A stretch of DNA of 15,613 bases from Mariprofundus sp. GTDB taxonomy: Bacteria > Pseudomonadota > Zetaproteobacteria > Mariprofundales > Mariprofundaceae. A model generated the notes under the pieces. That model was not told the origin of the DNA and searched no databases. It saw only the letters and a list, made by a program, of their open reading frames with translations. This document shows, one piece after another, positions 1 to 7,264 of this stretch. The translations under genes and the position numbers were made by a program. The stretch covers positions 1 to 15,613 of the forward strand of contig JAUZQI010000025.1 of assembly GCA_030951095.1 (NCBI GenBank), in the 5' to 3' direction. How positions within the stretch are numbered: the first letter of the stretch is position 1; the number at the start of each line of letters is the position of its first letter.

Positions 1-1
1 A

Positions 2-100
2 GAGCAAGCTGAACTGTATCGTCTGAAAGAAGAGAACAAACGCCTTCGTATGGAGCGAGAAATCTTAAAAAAAGCGACGGCCTTCTTTGCCGGAGAAATA
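2..100 (+). pseudogene. IS3-family transposase OrfA, C-terminal fragment
   Basis: The frame starting at base 2 reads through the window edge and encodes the typical coiled-coil C-terminus of an IS3-family OrfA: a Leu/Glu/Lys-rich heptad region followed by REILKKATAFFA (residues encoded by about 56-91). In intact elements this is followed within a few codons by a stop and the overlapping orfB. Here recognisable homology ends near base 97-100. The frame then runs into unrelated sequence up to a stop at 293-295, which lies inside the opposite-strand flippase gene. No orfB catalytic (DDE) sequence follows. The piece is therefore an insertion-sequence remnant whose 5' part, if it exists, lies outside the window. 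OrfA normally supplies the DNA-binding half of the OrfAB transposase, and this fragment would not be functional alone. Confidence 0.8.
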
Positions 101-212
101 GTAGTTCCGGGGACATGGTACATAATTATTTCACAACCACTGACCGTCCGGGTTTGGCCGAACTTAGCCGGTCGCTATGTTGAAGGACCCTGCAAATCGC
201 CCCTATATCGAC
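101..212. other. Junction sequence between IS3 remnant and flippase gene
   Basis: This 112-base stretch lies between the IS3 OrfA remnant and the stop of the minus-strand flippase gene. It begins with a segment around 105-120 (core TTCCGGGGACATGG) that resembles, from memory, short motifs found beside IS200/REP-type transposase genes; that resemblance is not verified. Around 141-175 the 5-base arms GACCG and CGGTC face each other and could form a weak hairpin. No T-run follows, so I do not call a terminator. No gene is seen. Confidence 0.35.
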
Positions 213-1133
213 CTATTGTTGAGATCCATCCTTTTGAAGGATTTTCGTGCCTCCCATCTTCCACAGCACAATACCACCGGGCAGGGCAGCGATAAACAGC
301 ACCAGCACCCACAAAGCCGCCATTGCCCCGGCTGCTTCAGCAGAAGCACCAAACCATGTGGCCAGCCCCACATATCCGGCTTCCCGAATACCGAAGCCGT
401 TAAAGGAAACAGGTAAGGCTGAAGCCAGAGCAATCACACAAACCATAAACCCGTAAGCGAACCATGACATCTCCATTCCAACCGCCATACCCAGCAATAC
501 ATGCGCCTGTACGACCAGTATTTGAAACAAAATGGATACGGGCAGACTTTTCCACCAGGCAGTTTGGAATGCAGGAGTACTTAATGGTAACGATTTCCAG
601 CCGGATAATTTACCACTCCAACCTGATTCTGCCAGCCGAGGCCACCACCATGGTGCTGTCAGAAGTATCACGAAAAGCGCCACCAGTCCGGCATTCCATG
701 CGACAAACCACAGCAAGGGTATTTCAAGAAACAACATACAGAATGAGACGACCAGCCCCAGCCCCACAACCCCATTCACACGTTCCATAATTACGCTGGC
801 TGCGGCAGGCCAGCCAGCATTTTCTCTGCCTTTAGCCAACAACCAGCCGCGCGCAACATCACCACCGATAATAGAGGGTAGAAACAGACTCAAAAACATC
901 CCGAGGAAATAAATCTGAATTTTTCTCGCGGCAACTACCGTGATCCCCAGACCGCGCGCTAACCATGTCCACCGGATCGCTGAAAACACCTGACCAACAA
1001 TCAGACAACATGCAGCCACAGCGACCAGCTGCCAGTCAGCTGTTTTCAGCAATGTAAAGATATCGGAAAGATTCAGCAACCAGCCCAGATAAACCAGCAG
1101 CAGGGCTGAAAGCAGCAGTTTAATCCACAGCAT
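213..1133 (-). CDS. YbhN/AglD-type flippase-like membrane protein (LPG_synthase_TM family)
   Basis: This 306-residue, highly hydrophobic protein has about eight predicted membrane segments, beginning at residues 2-22 and 33-53. It contains the conserved patches RWTWLARGLGI (around 54-64), LFLPSIIGGDVARG (around 83-96) and FNGFGIREAGY (around 244-254). These match the lysylphosphatidylglycerol synthase transmembrane-region / flippase-like domain (PF03706, TIGR00374). Members are inner-membrane proteins linked to lipid or polyprenyl-phosphate-sugar handling, and most lack a proven substrate. There is no soluble aminoacyl-transfer domain, so it is not a full MprF. It follows the GT2 gene by 67 bases, third in a GT39-GT2-flippase set, which suggests handling of a lipid-linked sugar (inference). 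No good Shine-Dalgarno precedes the ATG; the start is chosen because the first membrane helix begins right after it. Confidence 0.8.
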   Translation of the reverse strand: MLWIKLLLSALLLVYLGWLLNLSDIFTLLKTADWQLVAVAACCLIVGQVFSAIRWTWLARGLGITVVAARKIQIYFLGMFLSLFLPSIIGGDVARGWLLAKGRENAGWPAAASVIMERVNGVVGLGLVVSFCMLFLEIPLLWFVAWNAGLVALFVILLTAPWWWPRLAESGWSGKLSGWKSLPLSTPAFQTAWWKSLPVSILFQILVVQAHVLLGMAVGMEMSWFAYGFMVCVIALASALPVSFNGFGIREAGYVGLATWFGASAEAAGAMAALWVLVLFIAALPGGIVLWKMGGTKILQKDGSQQ

Positions 1134-1200
1134 GGAGATAAATGACGTCAGGTACGGGAGATAAAAGAGGTCAGCGTGAAGCGACAGGCTATTTCACACT

Positions 1201-2151
1201 TCACGTTTCATCGTCTTCTTCACGTATGCGATAATGGCGGCGGCCCGTTGACTCGTAATAGATACGCGTCTGCATTTCCTGAATCAGCCCGATGCCAAAC
1301 AGAAGAATACCGGTAACAATCAGTAAAGAGCCCAGTTGTAACATGGGTCGAGCAGCCAATTCTGCTCCAAATAACAGTTTATCCAGCGCCAAATACAGGT
1401 CAATAAACAGACCACTGACCAGTGAGATTATACCGGCAGGCCCGAACAGTTGCAGTGGCCGATCCGTAAAACGCTGGAAGAATACGATCAGCACCAAATC
1501 AACCAGCACACGAATAGTGCGCCCGATACCATATTTACTCTCGCCGAAGCGGCGTGGCCGATGGTTGACCACTTCCTCACCTATCCTGGCACCGTAAAGA
1601 TCGGCTAGCGCCGGCAGGAAGCGATGCTGTTCACCGTAAATACGTAGATTCTTGGCCACATCGGCACGCATCAGTTTCATCGGGCAACCGTAATCATGCA
1701 TACGCACCTTGGTACTACGACGGATTAAGGCATTGGCAATTTTAGAAGGAAGATTGCGTGACAGGCTGGCGTCCTGACGATCCTTGCGCCAGCCATTGAC
1801 CATATCCAGATCATCCTGATGCATTCGCTCCAACAACTTCAGAATATCGCCAGGATCAGTCTGCAAATCTCCATCCATATACACAATATACTGGCCCTTT
1901 GCCCGTTCAAAACCGGCACTCATCGCTGCTGTCTGGCCGAAATTTCGTCTGAGTTGAATCAGCACCACCCGATCATCTGCCTGACGCGCTTTTTTTGCAG
2001 CTTCGACTGTGCCATCATCGGAACCATCATCGACTAAAATCAATTCGTACGCATGACCATTCAGTTTCTCTGCCACTTCGGCAACCAGCAGTGGAACATT
2101 TTCCTCTTCCCGATATAGCGGTACGACAATCGAAATCATTGATTCGGGCAT
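1201..2151 (-). CDS. GT2 glycosyltransferase, DPM1/ArnC/GtrB-like polyprenyl-phosphate sugar synthase
   Basis: This 316-residue protein has an N-terminal GT-A fold: ISIVVPLYREEENV at 6-19, the nucleotide-binding DDGSDDGT at 41-48, RRNFGQTAAMSAG at 68-80 and the metal-binding YMDGDLQTDP at 91-100. Two membrane helices follow at about 232-255 and 270-293. This is the bacterial DPM1-like group (ArnC, GtrB and relatives), which moves a sugar from a nucleotide donor to undecaprenyl phosphate on the cytoplasmic face. The sugar cannot be read from sequence. Its ATG shares one base with the stop of the upstream GT39 gene (TAATG), with a strong AGGAG site ahead, so translation is coupled. Together with the GT39 enzyme and the flippase-like protein it forms a plausible lipid-linked sugar route. 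Confidence 0.88.
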   Translation of the reverse strand: MPESMISIVVPLYREEENVPLLVAEVAEKLNGHAYELILVDDGSDDGTVEAAKKARQADDRVVLIQLRRNFGQTAAMSAGFERAKGQYIVYMDGDLQTDPGDILKLLERMHQDDLDMVNGWRKDRQDASLSRNLPSKIANALIRRSTKVRMHDYGCPMKLMRADVAKNLRIYGEQHRFLPALADLYGARIGEEVVNHRPRRFGESKYGIGRTIRVLVDLVLIVFFQRFTDRPLQLFGPAGIISLVSGLFIDLYLALDKLLFGAELAARPMLQLGSLLIVTGILLFGIGLIQEMQTRIYYESTGRRHYRIREEDDET

Positions 2152-3848
2152 TACCTCTCCTTTTCTGTCGGATTACTTCCGGATGCTTGCGGTTGCAAGC
2201 TCACAAGCAGTAGCCAGTGACGTGCATACATCCCATGTACGCGGGCATGCACAATAAGATAGGGAATAATCTCTTTTGGCAATAGTTCAAGCGCATTCTG
2301 GGGCATAACAACGGACTTGCCAGCTACCAGCCACTCACCAACTCGCCCTACATCTGTCAACATCGGCAGACGACCACCGTGATAAAACAGCAAAGACGGT
2401 TGGAAATAATGAAACGTCGCCAACTCACTGCCATCAAATCCTGCTTCAGTTGCCCTGGCAGCCAGGGACATACTGATTTTATTGTGGTCAATCCCTTTTA
2501 CCGACCAGCCGGCCAGCAACACCATCGACACAGCCATGGCTGCTACCAGGATAAGGCCTCCCCACCCTGATTGTTTATTTCTTTTCCACACCAACCAGGC
2601 TGAGGACAAGACCACCGGTAACATGGCCAGAATATAATATCCCTCGCCCGGCCATTGCTTCTCCAGCCCAAGACCACCGCCAACAACAATGCCTGTCGAA
2701 AGAACCAATGCTGTCCATGCCAGCCAGCGAGTGGCACGCTGGCGTAGTTCAGTGGAAGCACATGCCCAACCATAGGCCATCAATATGGCGGCAGCCGGAA
2801 ACAGGGGTAAGACATAATTGGGCAACTGCGTGCGCGCAATACTGAAAAAGAGAACATACACGCCGATCCAGCATAGCAGAAACAGGCGCACCGGTTCTTT
2901 TTTTAAGGATTTTAGCCGCCATGAACCAAACCACAGCATTGCAGCCAGCAAACCGGTCCATGGGAACCAGCCCACCAGCACACTGAAAATGTACAGCCCC
3001 GGAAAACCACGATGTCCCTGTAACGGATCGGTAAAACGATCGATATTATGATGGAAGATAAAACCTTCGAGCCAGACACCATGAGTCAAAATACCCACGG
3101 CGATATACCAGGGCAACGCCACCGCCAGGGTAATTAGCACACCCTTGAACGGATGAAACAAGCGCCAGCTCTTCCAGTCCCCCATCAGAGTCAGGAAGGA
3201 GGCAACAATTAACAGTGGCATCAATCCGGCAATCGGTCCTTTGGCCAGCGTTCCCAGTCCTATCGCAATATAAGCGACAACCACCAGTCCGGGCATTCCT
3301 TTTGATGGATGTTGTTTCTGTTCCAGATATGAAATTAGCAGCGCAGGCAATGCAACACCAAGAGCCAGCATTAACAGTGGATCAGGCACTGCAGCTCTCG
3401 CAATGACAATAATATGCAGTGCTGTTGCAAATGTACCTGCTGCCATGAATGCGGCATTTTCGCGCATAACAGGAACAGATGCAGCCATCAAACGCCGCGT
3501 CATACCCCAGACCACCAGTACCAGCCCGGTCATTGAAAGGGCCGATGGCAGACGTGCCGTCCATTCATTGATGCCGAACAAAGCATCCAGCGGCATCATC
3601 AACCAGTAGATCAGAATCGGTTTATCGAAACGATAATCGCCATTGAACATTGGCACCCACCAGTTGCCGGCCAGCAGCATTTCACGGGCGCACACGGCAT
3701 TATTGGGCTCATCGACATCCCATAAGCTGTGACCACCCAGAAAGGCGAAAAAATTAACTGCACAAATCAACAACAACCAGAATAACGGCTGCTTCAACAA
3801 TGGTTTCTCTTCAGCCCTGTGTGAATAATCAGCCATCGGCATCGTCAT
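2151..3848 (-). CDS. GT39-family ArnT-like membrane glycosyltransferase
   Basis: This protein of about 565 residues is a GT-C type enzyme. It has an N-terminal membrane segment followed by the periplasmic catalytic loop with DVDEPNNAVCAREML (around residues 44-58), which holds the acidic pair typical of ArnT/PMT (GT39) enzymes. A second loop holds RFDKPILIYWLMMP, followed by many hydrophobic helices. Family members transfer a sugar from a polyprenyl-phosphate carrier to lipid A, protein or another periplasmic acceptor; the acceptor here is unknown. The longest frame starts at 3866, but I favour the ATG at 3848. It overlaps the yggU stop as ATGA and has GGAG four bases upstream, while the 3866 ATG has no well-spaced ribosome site. 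An ATG at 3842 is also possible. The stop overlaps the GT2 start by one base. Confidence 0.85.
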   Translation of the reverse strand: MTMPMADYSHRAEEKPLLKQPLFWLLLICAVNFFAFLGGHSLWDVDEPNNAVCAREMLLAGNWWVPMFNGDYRFDKPILIYWLMMPLDALFGINEWTARLPSALSMTGLVLVVWGMTRRLMAASVPVMRENAAFMAAGTFATALHIIVIARAAVPDPLLMLALGVALPALLISYLEQKQHPSKGMPGLVVVAYIAIGLGTLAKGPIAGLMPLLIVASFLTLMGDWKSWRLFHPFKGVLITLAVALPWYIAVGILTHGVWLEGFIFHHNIDRFTDPLQGHRGFPGLYIFSVLVGWFPWTGLLAAMLWFGSWRLKSLKKEPVRLFLLCWIGVYVLFFSIARTQLPNYVLPLFPAAAILMAYGWACASTELRQRATRWLAWTALVLSTGIVVGGGLGLEKQWPGEGYYILAMLPVVLSSAWLVWKRNKQSGWGGLILVAAMAVSMVLLAGWSVKGIDHNKISMSLAARATEAGFDGSELATFHYFQPSLLFYHGGRLPMLTDVGRVGEWLVAGKSVVMPQNALELLPKEIIPYLIVHARVHGMYARHWLLLVSLQPQASGSNPTEKER

Positions 3849-4165
3849 CTGGCTCCGGTCAACCATAACTCGAGATCCTGCTTAAGCGCATCACAGTTGC
3901 CGCGTAACAGCACACGTTTACGGCGCGATGTCATACCTGATGTGATTTCAACATCCGAGATGGATAGATTAAATACTTTGGCAATCACACGAACAATAGC
4001 TTTGTTGGCTTTTCCATCCTGAGCAGCTTCACCAATAGCTATTTTTACAGCATCACCATGCACACCTCGCAACTGTGCTCGTCGCGCACCGGGTTGGACA
4101 TGCACGTTCAGGTAGAGGCCGTCTTTTCCCTCATTATAGAGTTCGGAAAGACTGTTTGAATTCAT
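3845..4165 (-). CDS. yggU: DUF167 family protein YggU
   Basis: This 106-residue protein contains LYLNVHVQPGARRAQ (around 17-31), GKANKAIVRVIAKVF (around 51-65) and the C-terminal SRRKRVLLRGN (around 80-90). These are the conserved blocks of the DUF167/YggU family (PF02594), small proteins of unknown biochemical role. YggU genes commonly follow yggT, as here, but the two are separated by 208 bases instead of the usual few, because a 159-base repeat element lies between them. No Shine-Dalgarno precedes the ATG at 4165; the upstream bases are pyrimidine-rich. The insertion may have displaced the original leader. The 3' end overlaps the GT39 gene. Confidence 0.85.
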   Translation of the reverse strand: MNSNSLSELYNEGKDGLYLNVHVQPGARRAQLRGVHGDAVKIAIGEAAQDGKANKAIVRVIAKVFNLSISDVEITSGMTSRRKRVLLRGNCDALKQDLELWLTGAR

Positions 4166-4201
4166 GAAGGGTCAGAACTTTGCACGAATGCGCATGTTTT
4201 T

Positions 4202-4360
4202 AGCCACTTGCAAAAGTCGTGAGCAGCGATTTGCTTCCCCACTCCGACGCATTTCCGATCTGGAATTTTGGCGAATGCAACCACCATGCCTCTCATTCCA
4301 ACCCGAAAGTGCACTCGAAGTGGGATTGCAACGCATCCACTCAAATTTTTGCAAGTGGCT
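4202..4360. repeat. 159-bp palindromic MITE-like repeat, copy 1
   Basis: The element is bounded by perfect 14-base terminal inverted repeats: AGCCACTTGCAAAA at 4202-4215 and its reverse complement at 4347-4360. A second copy of the same length and orientation occurs at 14006-14164, with 145 of 159 bases matching by hand count. The interior is also partly self-complementary: CCCACT facing AGTGGG, and GCATTTCCGATCTGGAAT facing a close match of its complement. The whole unit could therefore fold into one long imperfect hairpin. No clear target-site duplication is visible. It encodes no transposase. Both strands are open in one frame across the element, but I do not treat either frame as a gene. 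It sits between yggT and yggU, ending 13 bases from the yggT stop. Confidence 0.88.
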
Positions 4361-4373
4361 CTTTTGTTTCATA

Positions 4374-4670
4374 TTAAAGCATCGATAGTGCGATGCGATT
4401 CAGGCTGGAAACAAGAAAATTATCCAGAAACATAATAGCCAGCAGCACGATCAATGGCGAGAAATCAATACCACTGATATAGGGAACCCGTTTTCTGACC
4501 GGGAACAGCAGCGGCTCGGAAAACTGATTGATGATCCGTACAATCTGGTTGTAGGGATCGGGCGAGACCCATGACAACACAGCCCGGGCAATAATTACTA
4601 TCGTCGCCGCCGTGAGCAGAATATGCAGCACACCTGCCACCGCCTGCAAAAAATAACCCAGAATAAACAT
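4374..4670 (-). CDS. yggT: YggT family membrane protein
   Basis: This protein of about 98 residues has two hydrophobic helices (roughly 3-30 and 66-90) around the conserved RAVLSWVSPDPYNQIVRIINQFSEPLLFPVRK block. It belongs to the YggT family (PF02325), inner-membrane proteins implicated in osmotic adaptation and, in some bacteria, cell-division or membrane organisation. It is the single-repeat form; the E. coli protein is about twice as long because the domain is duplicated. A longer frame begins at 4718, but the ATG at 4670 has a GGGGA site eight bases upstream and gives the usual family N-terminus (MFILGYFLQ), so I chose it. It follows proC by 71 bases, the common proC-yggT-yggU order. Confidence 0.86.
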   Translation of the reverse strand: MFILGYFLQAVAGVLHILLTAATIVIIARAVLSWVSPDPYNQIVRIINQFSEPLLFPVRKRVPYISGIDFSPLIVLLAIMFLDNFLVSSLNRIALSML

Positions 4671-4741
4671 GTTATTATCCCCTACCCAAGAAATTGTTCG
4701 TTTTACATTCAGGAGCATGAATCATCGTTTAAGAGAGCGTC

Positions 4742-5542
4742 CTAGCTCAGCTCCTCGGAACGTTTGCTTGCTGCCATAACACCCTGGCGTACAGCCGCAG
4801 GTAGCCCCAATTCGTACATGGTATCCAGCGCCGCCTGCGTGGTACCACCCGGACTGGTAACCTGATGCCGCAGTGCTTCAGCCGAGTGAGCACTATCCGT
4901 CAGCATTTTGCCCGCCCCCAGCGCAGTCTGTGCCGCCAGTTTTGCCGCCACCTTCTCATCCAGCCCTAACTTGATACCCGTCGCTTGCATCACCTCTGCC
5001 AGCAAAAAGAAATAAGCCGGGCCACTGCCGGAAACAGCCGTCACCGCATGCATCATTTTTTCTTTCTCAACGCGCAATGACTCACCACAGGCATTGAGCA
5101 CATACTCTGTACGCAGCTTATGACTTTCATCAGCATCACTAAACAACACCGACATACCGAAGCCCAACAAAGCCGGGGTATTGGGCATCACGCGCACAAT
5201 ATGCACATGCTCACCCAGCCATATATGCAATGAAGCTGTACTTACACCAGCAGCAATGCTGATCACTGTCATATCAGCTTTCAGGTGCGCCGAAAGACCT
5301 TTAATAGCAGCCTGCATCTGTTGTGGCTTTACAGCCAGAACCAGCACATCTGCACAAGCCGCTGCATCGGCATTCTGTTCGACGCAACGAACACCATATT
5401 GCCGCGTAAGATCATCGCGACGAGCCTGTTGCGGTTCTGATACACAGATCTGATCACCGGAATGACCACCCCGTGTCAATCCAGCGACCAGAGCTTCGGC
5501 CATATTGCCACCGCCAATAAATGCTATGTTTAATCCCTGCAT
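4742..5542 (-). CDS. proC: Pyrroline-5-carboxylate reductase
   Basis: This 266-residue enzyme catalyses the NAD(P)H-dependent last step of proline synthesis, reducing 1-pyrroline-5-carboxylate to L-proline in the cytoplasm. The N-terminal Rossmann motif IGGGNMAEAL is at 9-18. LAVKPQ (69-74) and VMPNTPA (118-124) contribute to the cofactor and substrate site. The C-terminal dimerisation domain carries SGSGPAY (171-177) and the family signature region VTSPGGTT (228-235). The length is normal. AAGGA lies about eight bases upstream of the ATG. It sits 56 bases after yggS, an arrangement widespread in proteobacteria (yggS-proC-yggT). Confidence 0.96.
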   Translation of the reverse strand: MQGLNIAFIGGGNMAEALVAGLTRGGHSGDQICVSEPQQARRDDLTRQYGVRCVEQNADAAACADVLVLAVKPQQMQAAIKGLSAHLKADMTVISIAAGVSTASLHIWLGEHVHIVRVMPNTPALLGFGMSVLFSDADESHKLRTEYVLNACGESLRVEKEKMMHAVTAVSGSGPAYFFLLAEVMQATGIKLGLDEKVAAKLAAQTALGAGKMLTDSAHSAEALRHQVTSPGGTTQAALDTMYELGLPAAVRQGVMAASKRSEELS

Positions 5543-5598
5543 GTTTTTATCCTTATCCTTATTAACATCATACTAATAACGCACCAGCATGATATCTT

Positions 5599-6270
5599 TT
5601 ACTTCCGATTATCCCATTCGCCGAACAGAATCGAACCGAGCCGAACCATGGTTGAGCCTTCCTGCACAGCAAGACGATAATCATTGCTCATTCCCATACT
5701 TAATTCGGTTTTGGCTGATGCCGGAAGGCTTCCACTGAACAGGGTATCCCGCAAGCTCCGCACTACCCGGAAAGCCTGCACAACATCGCCGCCACGTGGT
5801 GCCATACACATCAGGCCCACCGGTTGTAATCCCTGCATATCTATCAATGCTTCAAGCAATGCTGGCGCAGCATCCGGACTCACTCCAGATTGACCCGGCG
5901 CATTGCCAATATTGATCTGAATCAGTACCGGCAATATTTTTCCGGTGACATGGCGCGCCACGGCTCTGGCTGTCTCCAGATTATCACAGCTGTGCCACAT
6001 GGCGGCATGCCGAGCGATATACTTGGCTTTGTTCTTCTGCACTGGCCCAATCATGTGCCACGCGCATGCAGGCCACCGGTTGGCACGATCACGTAAATTC
6101 TGAGGGCGAGACTCAGCGAATTGCACTTGCCCGGCATCGACCAGCACTTGCACCGCTTCATCCGGCGCATATTTGCTGACAGCCAGCATCGAAACACCGG
6201 ATGCATTCATCTCCTTTTCAAGTTGCTGATAGCGTTGAACAAGCTGTTGAGATTTTACCGTCAAAGGCAT
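5599..6270 (-). CDS. yggS: YggS/PLPBP family pyridoxal-phosphate homeostasis protein
   Basis: This 223-residue single-domain TIM-barrel protein is of the YggS/PROSC family, which binds pyridoxal 5'-phosphate without known catalysis and buffers PLP and amino-acid pools. The PLP lysine is K33 in MLAVSKYAP. The C-terminal phosphate-binding region LSMGMSNDYRLAVQEGSTMVRLGSILFG is well conserved. One divergent point is that the usual FGENYVQE block reads FAESRPQNLRDR. It is slightly shorter than typical (about 230). The ATG directly abuts the TAG of recR, with no independent ribosome site, so translation is probably coupled to recR. Confidence 0.93.
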   Translation of the reverse strand: MPLTVKSQQLVQRYQQLEKEMNASGVSMLAVSKYAPDEAVQVLVDAGQVQFAESRPQNLRDRANRWPACAWHMIGPVQKNKAKYIARHAAMWHSCDNLETARAVARHVTGKILPVLIQINIGNAPGQSGVSPDAAPALLEALIDMQGLQPVGLMCMAPRGGDVVQAFRVVRSLRDTLFSGSLPASAKTELSMGMSNDYRLAVQEGSTMVRLGSILFGEWDNRK

Positions 6271-6891
6271 CTACAGCGCCGCTGTATCCCAGTTAACACG
6301 CTGATCCAGCGCTCTGCTCAAGGTATGCTCATCCAGATACTCCAGTTCTCCGCCCTCCGGTACGCCACGGGCAATGCGGGAAATCCGAACATCCTGATGC
6401 TGATAGCGATTGGCCAGATAGTGGGCCGTCGCTTCACCATCTACGGTTGCACTGGTAGCCAGAATGAGTTCGTTAATCCCCTGCTCAACACGCCTGTCCA
6501 GCGCCGTCAATCTCAGCTGTTCCGGCCCGATACCATCAATCGGACTCAAACGTCCTCGCAACACATGATAACAACCACGATAACCGTGACCTCGTTCCAT
6601 CATCAACACATCCACCGGTTGCTCGACCAGACAAATCACGTCCGTATCACGCTTCACATCATGACAAAACTGACAGTTTCCCTGTTCGGAAAAGCAACCG
6701 CAGGTTTCACAAAAGCCAACCTCTTCATGCAATGTTTTCAGAGCTTCAGCCAAATGTTTGGAATCGGAGGCTGGCCGGGATAACAGATTCAAGCCCAGTC
6801 TCATTGCCGTTTTTGAACCAATGCCTGGCAAAGTAGCCAACATTTCGATTACCCGCGCCAACGGTACTGGTACGCCCGGCAAATGAATCAA
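6271..6891 (-). CDS. recR: Recombination mediator protein RecR (TTG start)
   Basis: This 206-residue protein acts with RecO/RecF to load RecA at gaps and forks. In order it shows a helix-hairpin-helix LATLPGIGSKTAMRL (18-32), a Cys4 zinc finger (C61, C64, C73, C76), a TOPRIM domain starting at DVICLVEQPVDVLMMER (84-100) and the YRGCYHVLRGRLSPIDGIGP block (104-123). The length is normal for the family. The start is a TTG at 6891-6889 that overlaps the TGA of ybaB by four bases (TTGA). No ATG lies in this position; the first internal Met (M17) would leave almost nothing before the helix-hairpin-helix. The dnaX-ybaB-recR order is a conserved bacterial operon. Confidence 0.95.
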   Translation of the reverse strand: MIHLPGVPVPLARVIEMLATLPGIGSKTAMRLGLNLLSRPASDSKHLAEALKTLHEEVGFCETCGCFSEQGNCQFCHDVKRDTDVICLVEQPVDVLMMERGHGYRGCYHVLRGRLSPIDGIGPEQLRLTALDRRVEQGINELILATSATVDGEATAHYLANRYQHQDVRISRIARGVPEGGELEYLDEHTLSRALDQRVNWDTAAL

Positions 6892-7202
6892 AGAGAAAAA
6901 CCGGGCGGCAACGGCATTCCAGCCATCATCCCCTGTTGTTTTTGCTTCTGTGTTTCGGAAACTTTCTGGGATGCCTGATTGAATGCAGCAGCCACCAAAT
7001 CTTCAATCAAATCCCTGTCCTGTTCGCTCCACACGGATGGGTCAATATCAACACGGCGCACAATCTGCTCACCACTCATAATCACTTTAACCATGCCACC
7101 ACCAGCCTCGCCGGTAATTTCCATCGCAGCCATTTCCGCCTGCATTTGCTTCATATTTTCCTGCATTTTCTTGGCCTGCTGCATCATCTTTCCGATATTC
7201 AT
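6888..7202 (-). CDS. ybaB: YbaB/EbfC family nucleoid-associated protein
   Basis: This 104-residue protein has an N-terminal amphipathic helix rich in Met, Lys and Gln (MMQQAKKMQENMKQMQ), followed by GEAGGGMVKVIMSGEQIVRRVDIDPSVW and a C-terminal helix holding LVAAAFNQASQKVSE. These are the hallmarks of the YbaB/EbfC family (PF02575), dimeric tweezer-like DNA-binding proteins that associate with the nucleoid. The C-terminus ends in the common Met/Pro/Gly-rich tail (GMPLPPGFSL). An AGGAG site lies about seven bases before the ATG. It sits between dnaX (62-base gap) and recR (four-base overlap), its usual place. Confidence 0.95.
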   Translation of the reverse strand: MNIGKMMQQAKKMQENMKQMQAEMAAMEITGEAGGGMVKVIMSGEQIVRRVDIDPSVWSEQDRDLIEDLVAAAFNQASQKVSETQKQKQQGMMAGMPLPPGFSL

Positions 7203-7264
7203 TCATGCACTCCTGTTATTTATTCCATAGCCAACTTGTCCATAGCTGGCTGAATTTATACAGA

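Noticed and set aside
203..912. Several plus-strand open frames of 69-126 codons opposite the flippase gene.
   Set aside because: They are antisense shadows with no recognisable protein motifs; the minus-strand membrane protein explains the open sequence.
1134..1200. Imperfect inverted repeat AGCGTGAA/TTCACACT after the GT2 gene.
   Set aside because: Short and imperfect, without a T-run; more likely chance than a terminator inside the operon.
4164..4388. 74-residue plus-strand and 66-residue minus-strand open frames over repeat copy 1.
   Set aside because: They follow the repeat element, lack ribosome sites and show no bias to synonymous change against copy 2.
6121..6783. 220-codon plus-strand open frame opposite recR and yggS.
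   Set aside because: It is antisense to two firmly identified genes and has no ribosome site or family motif.
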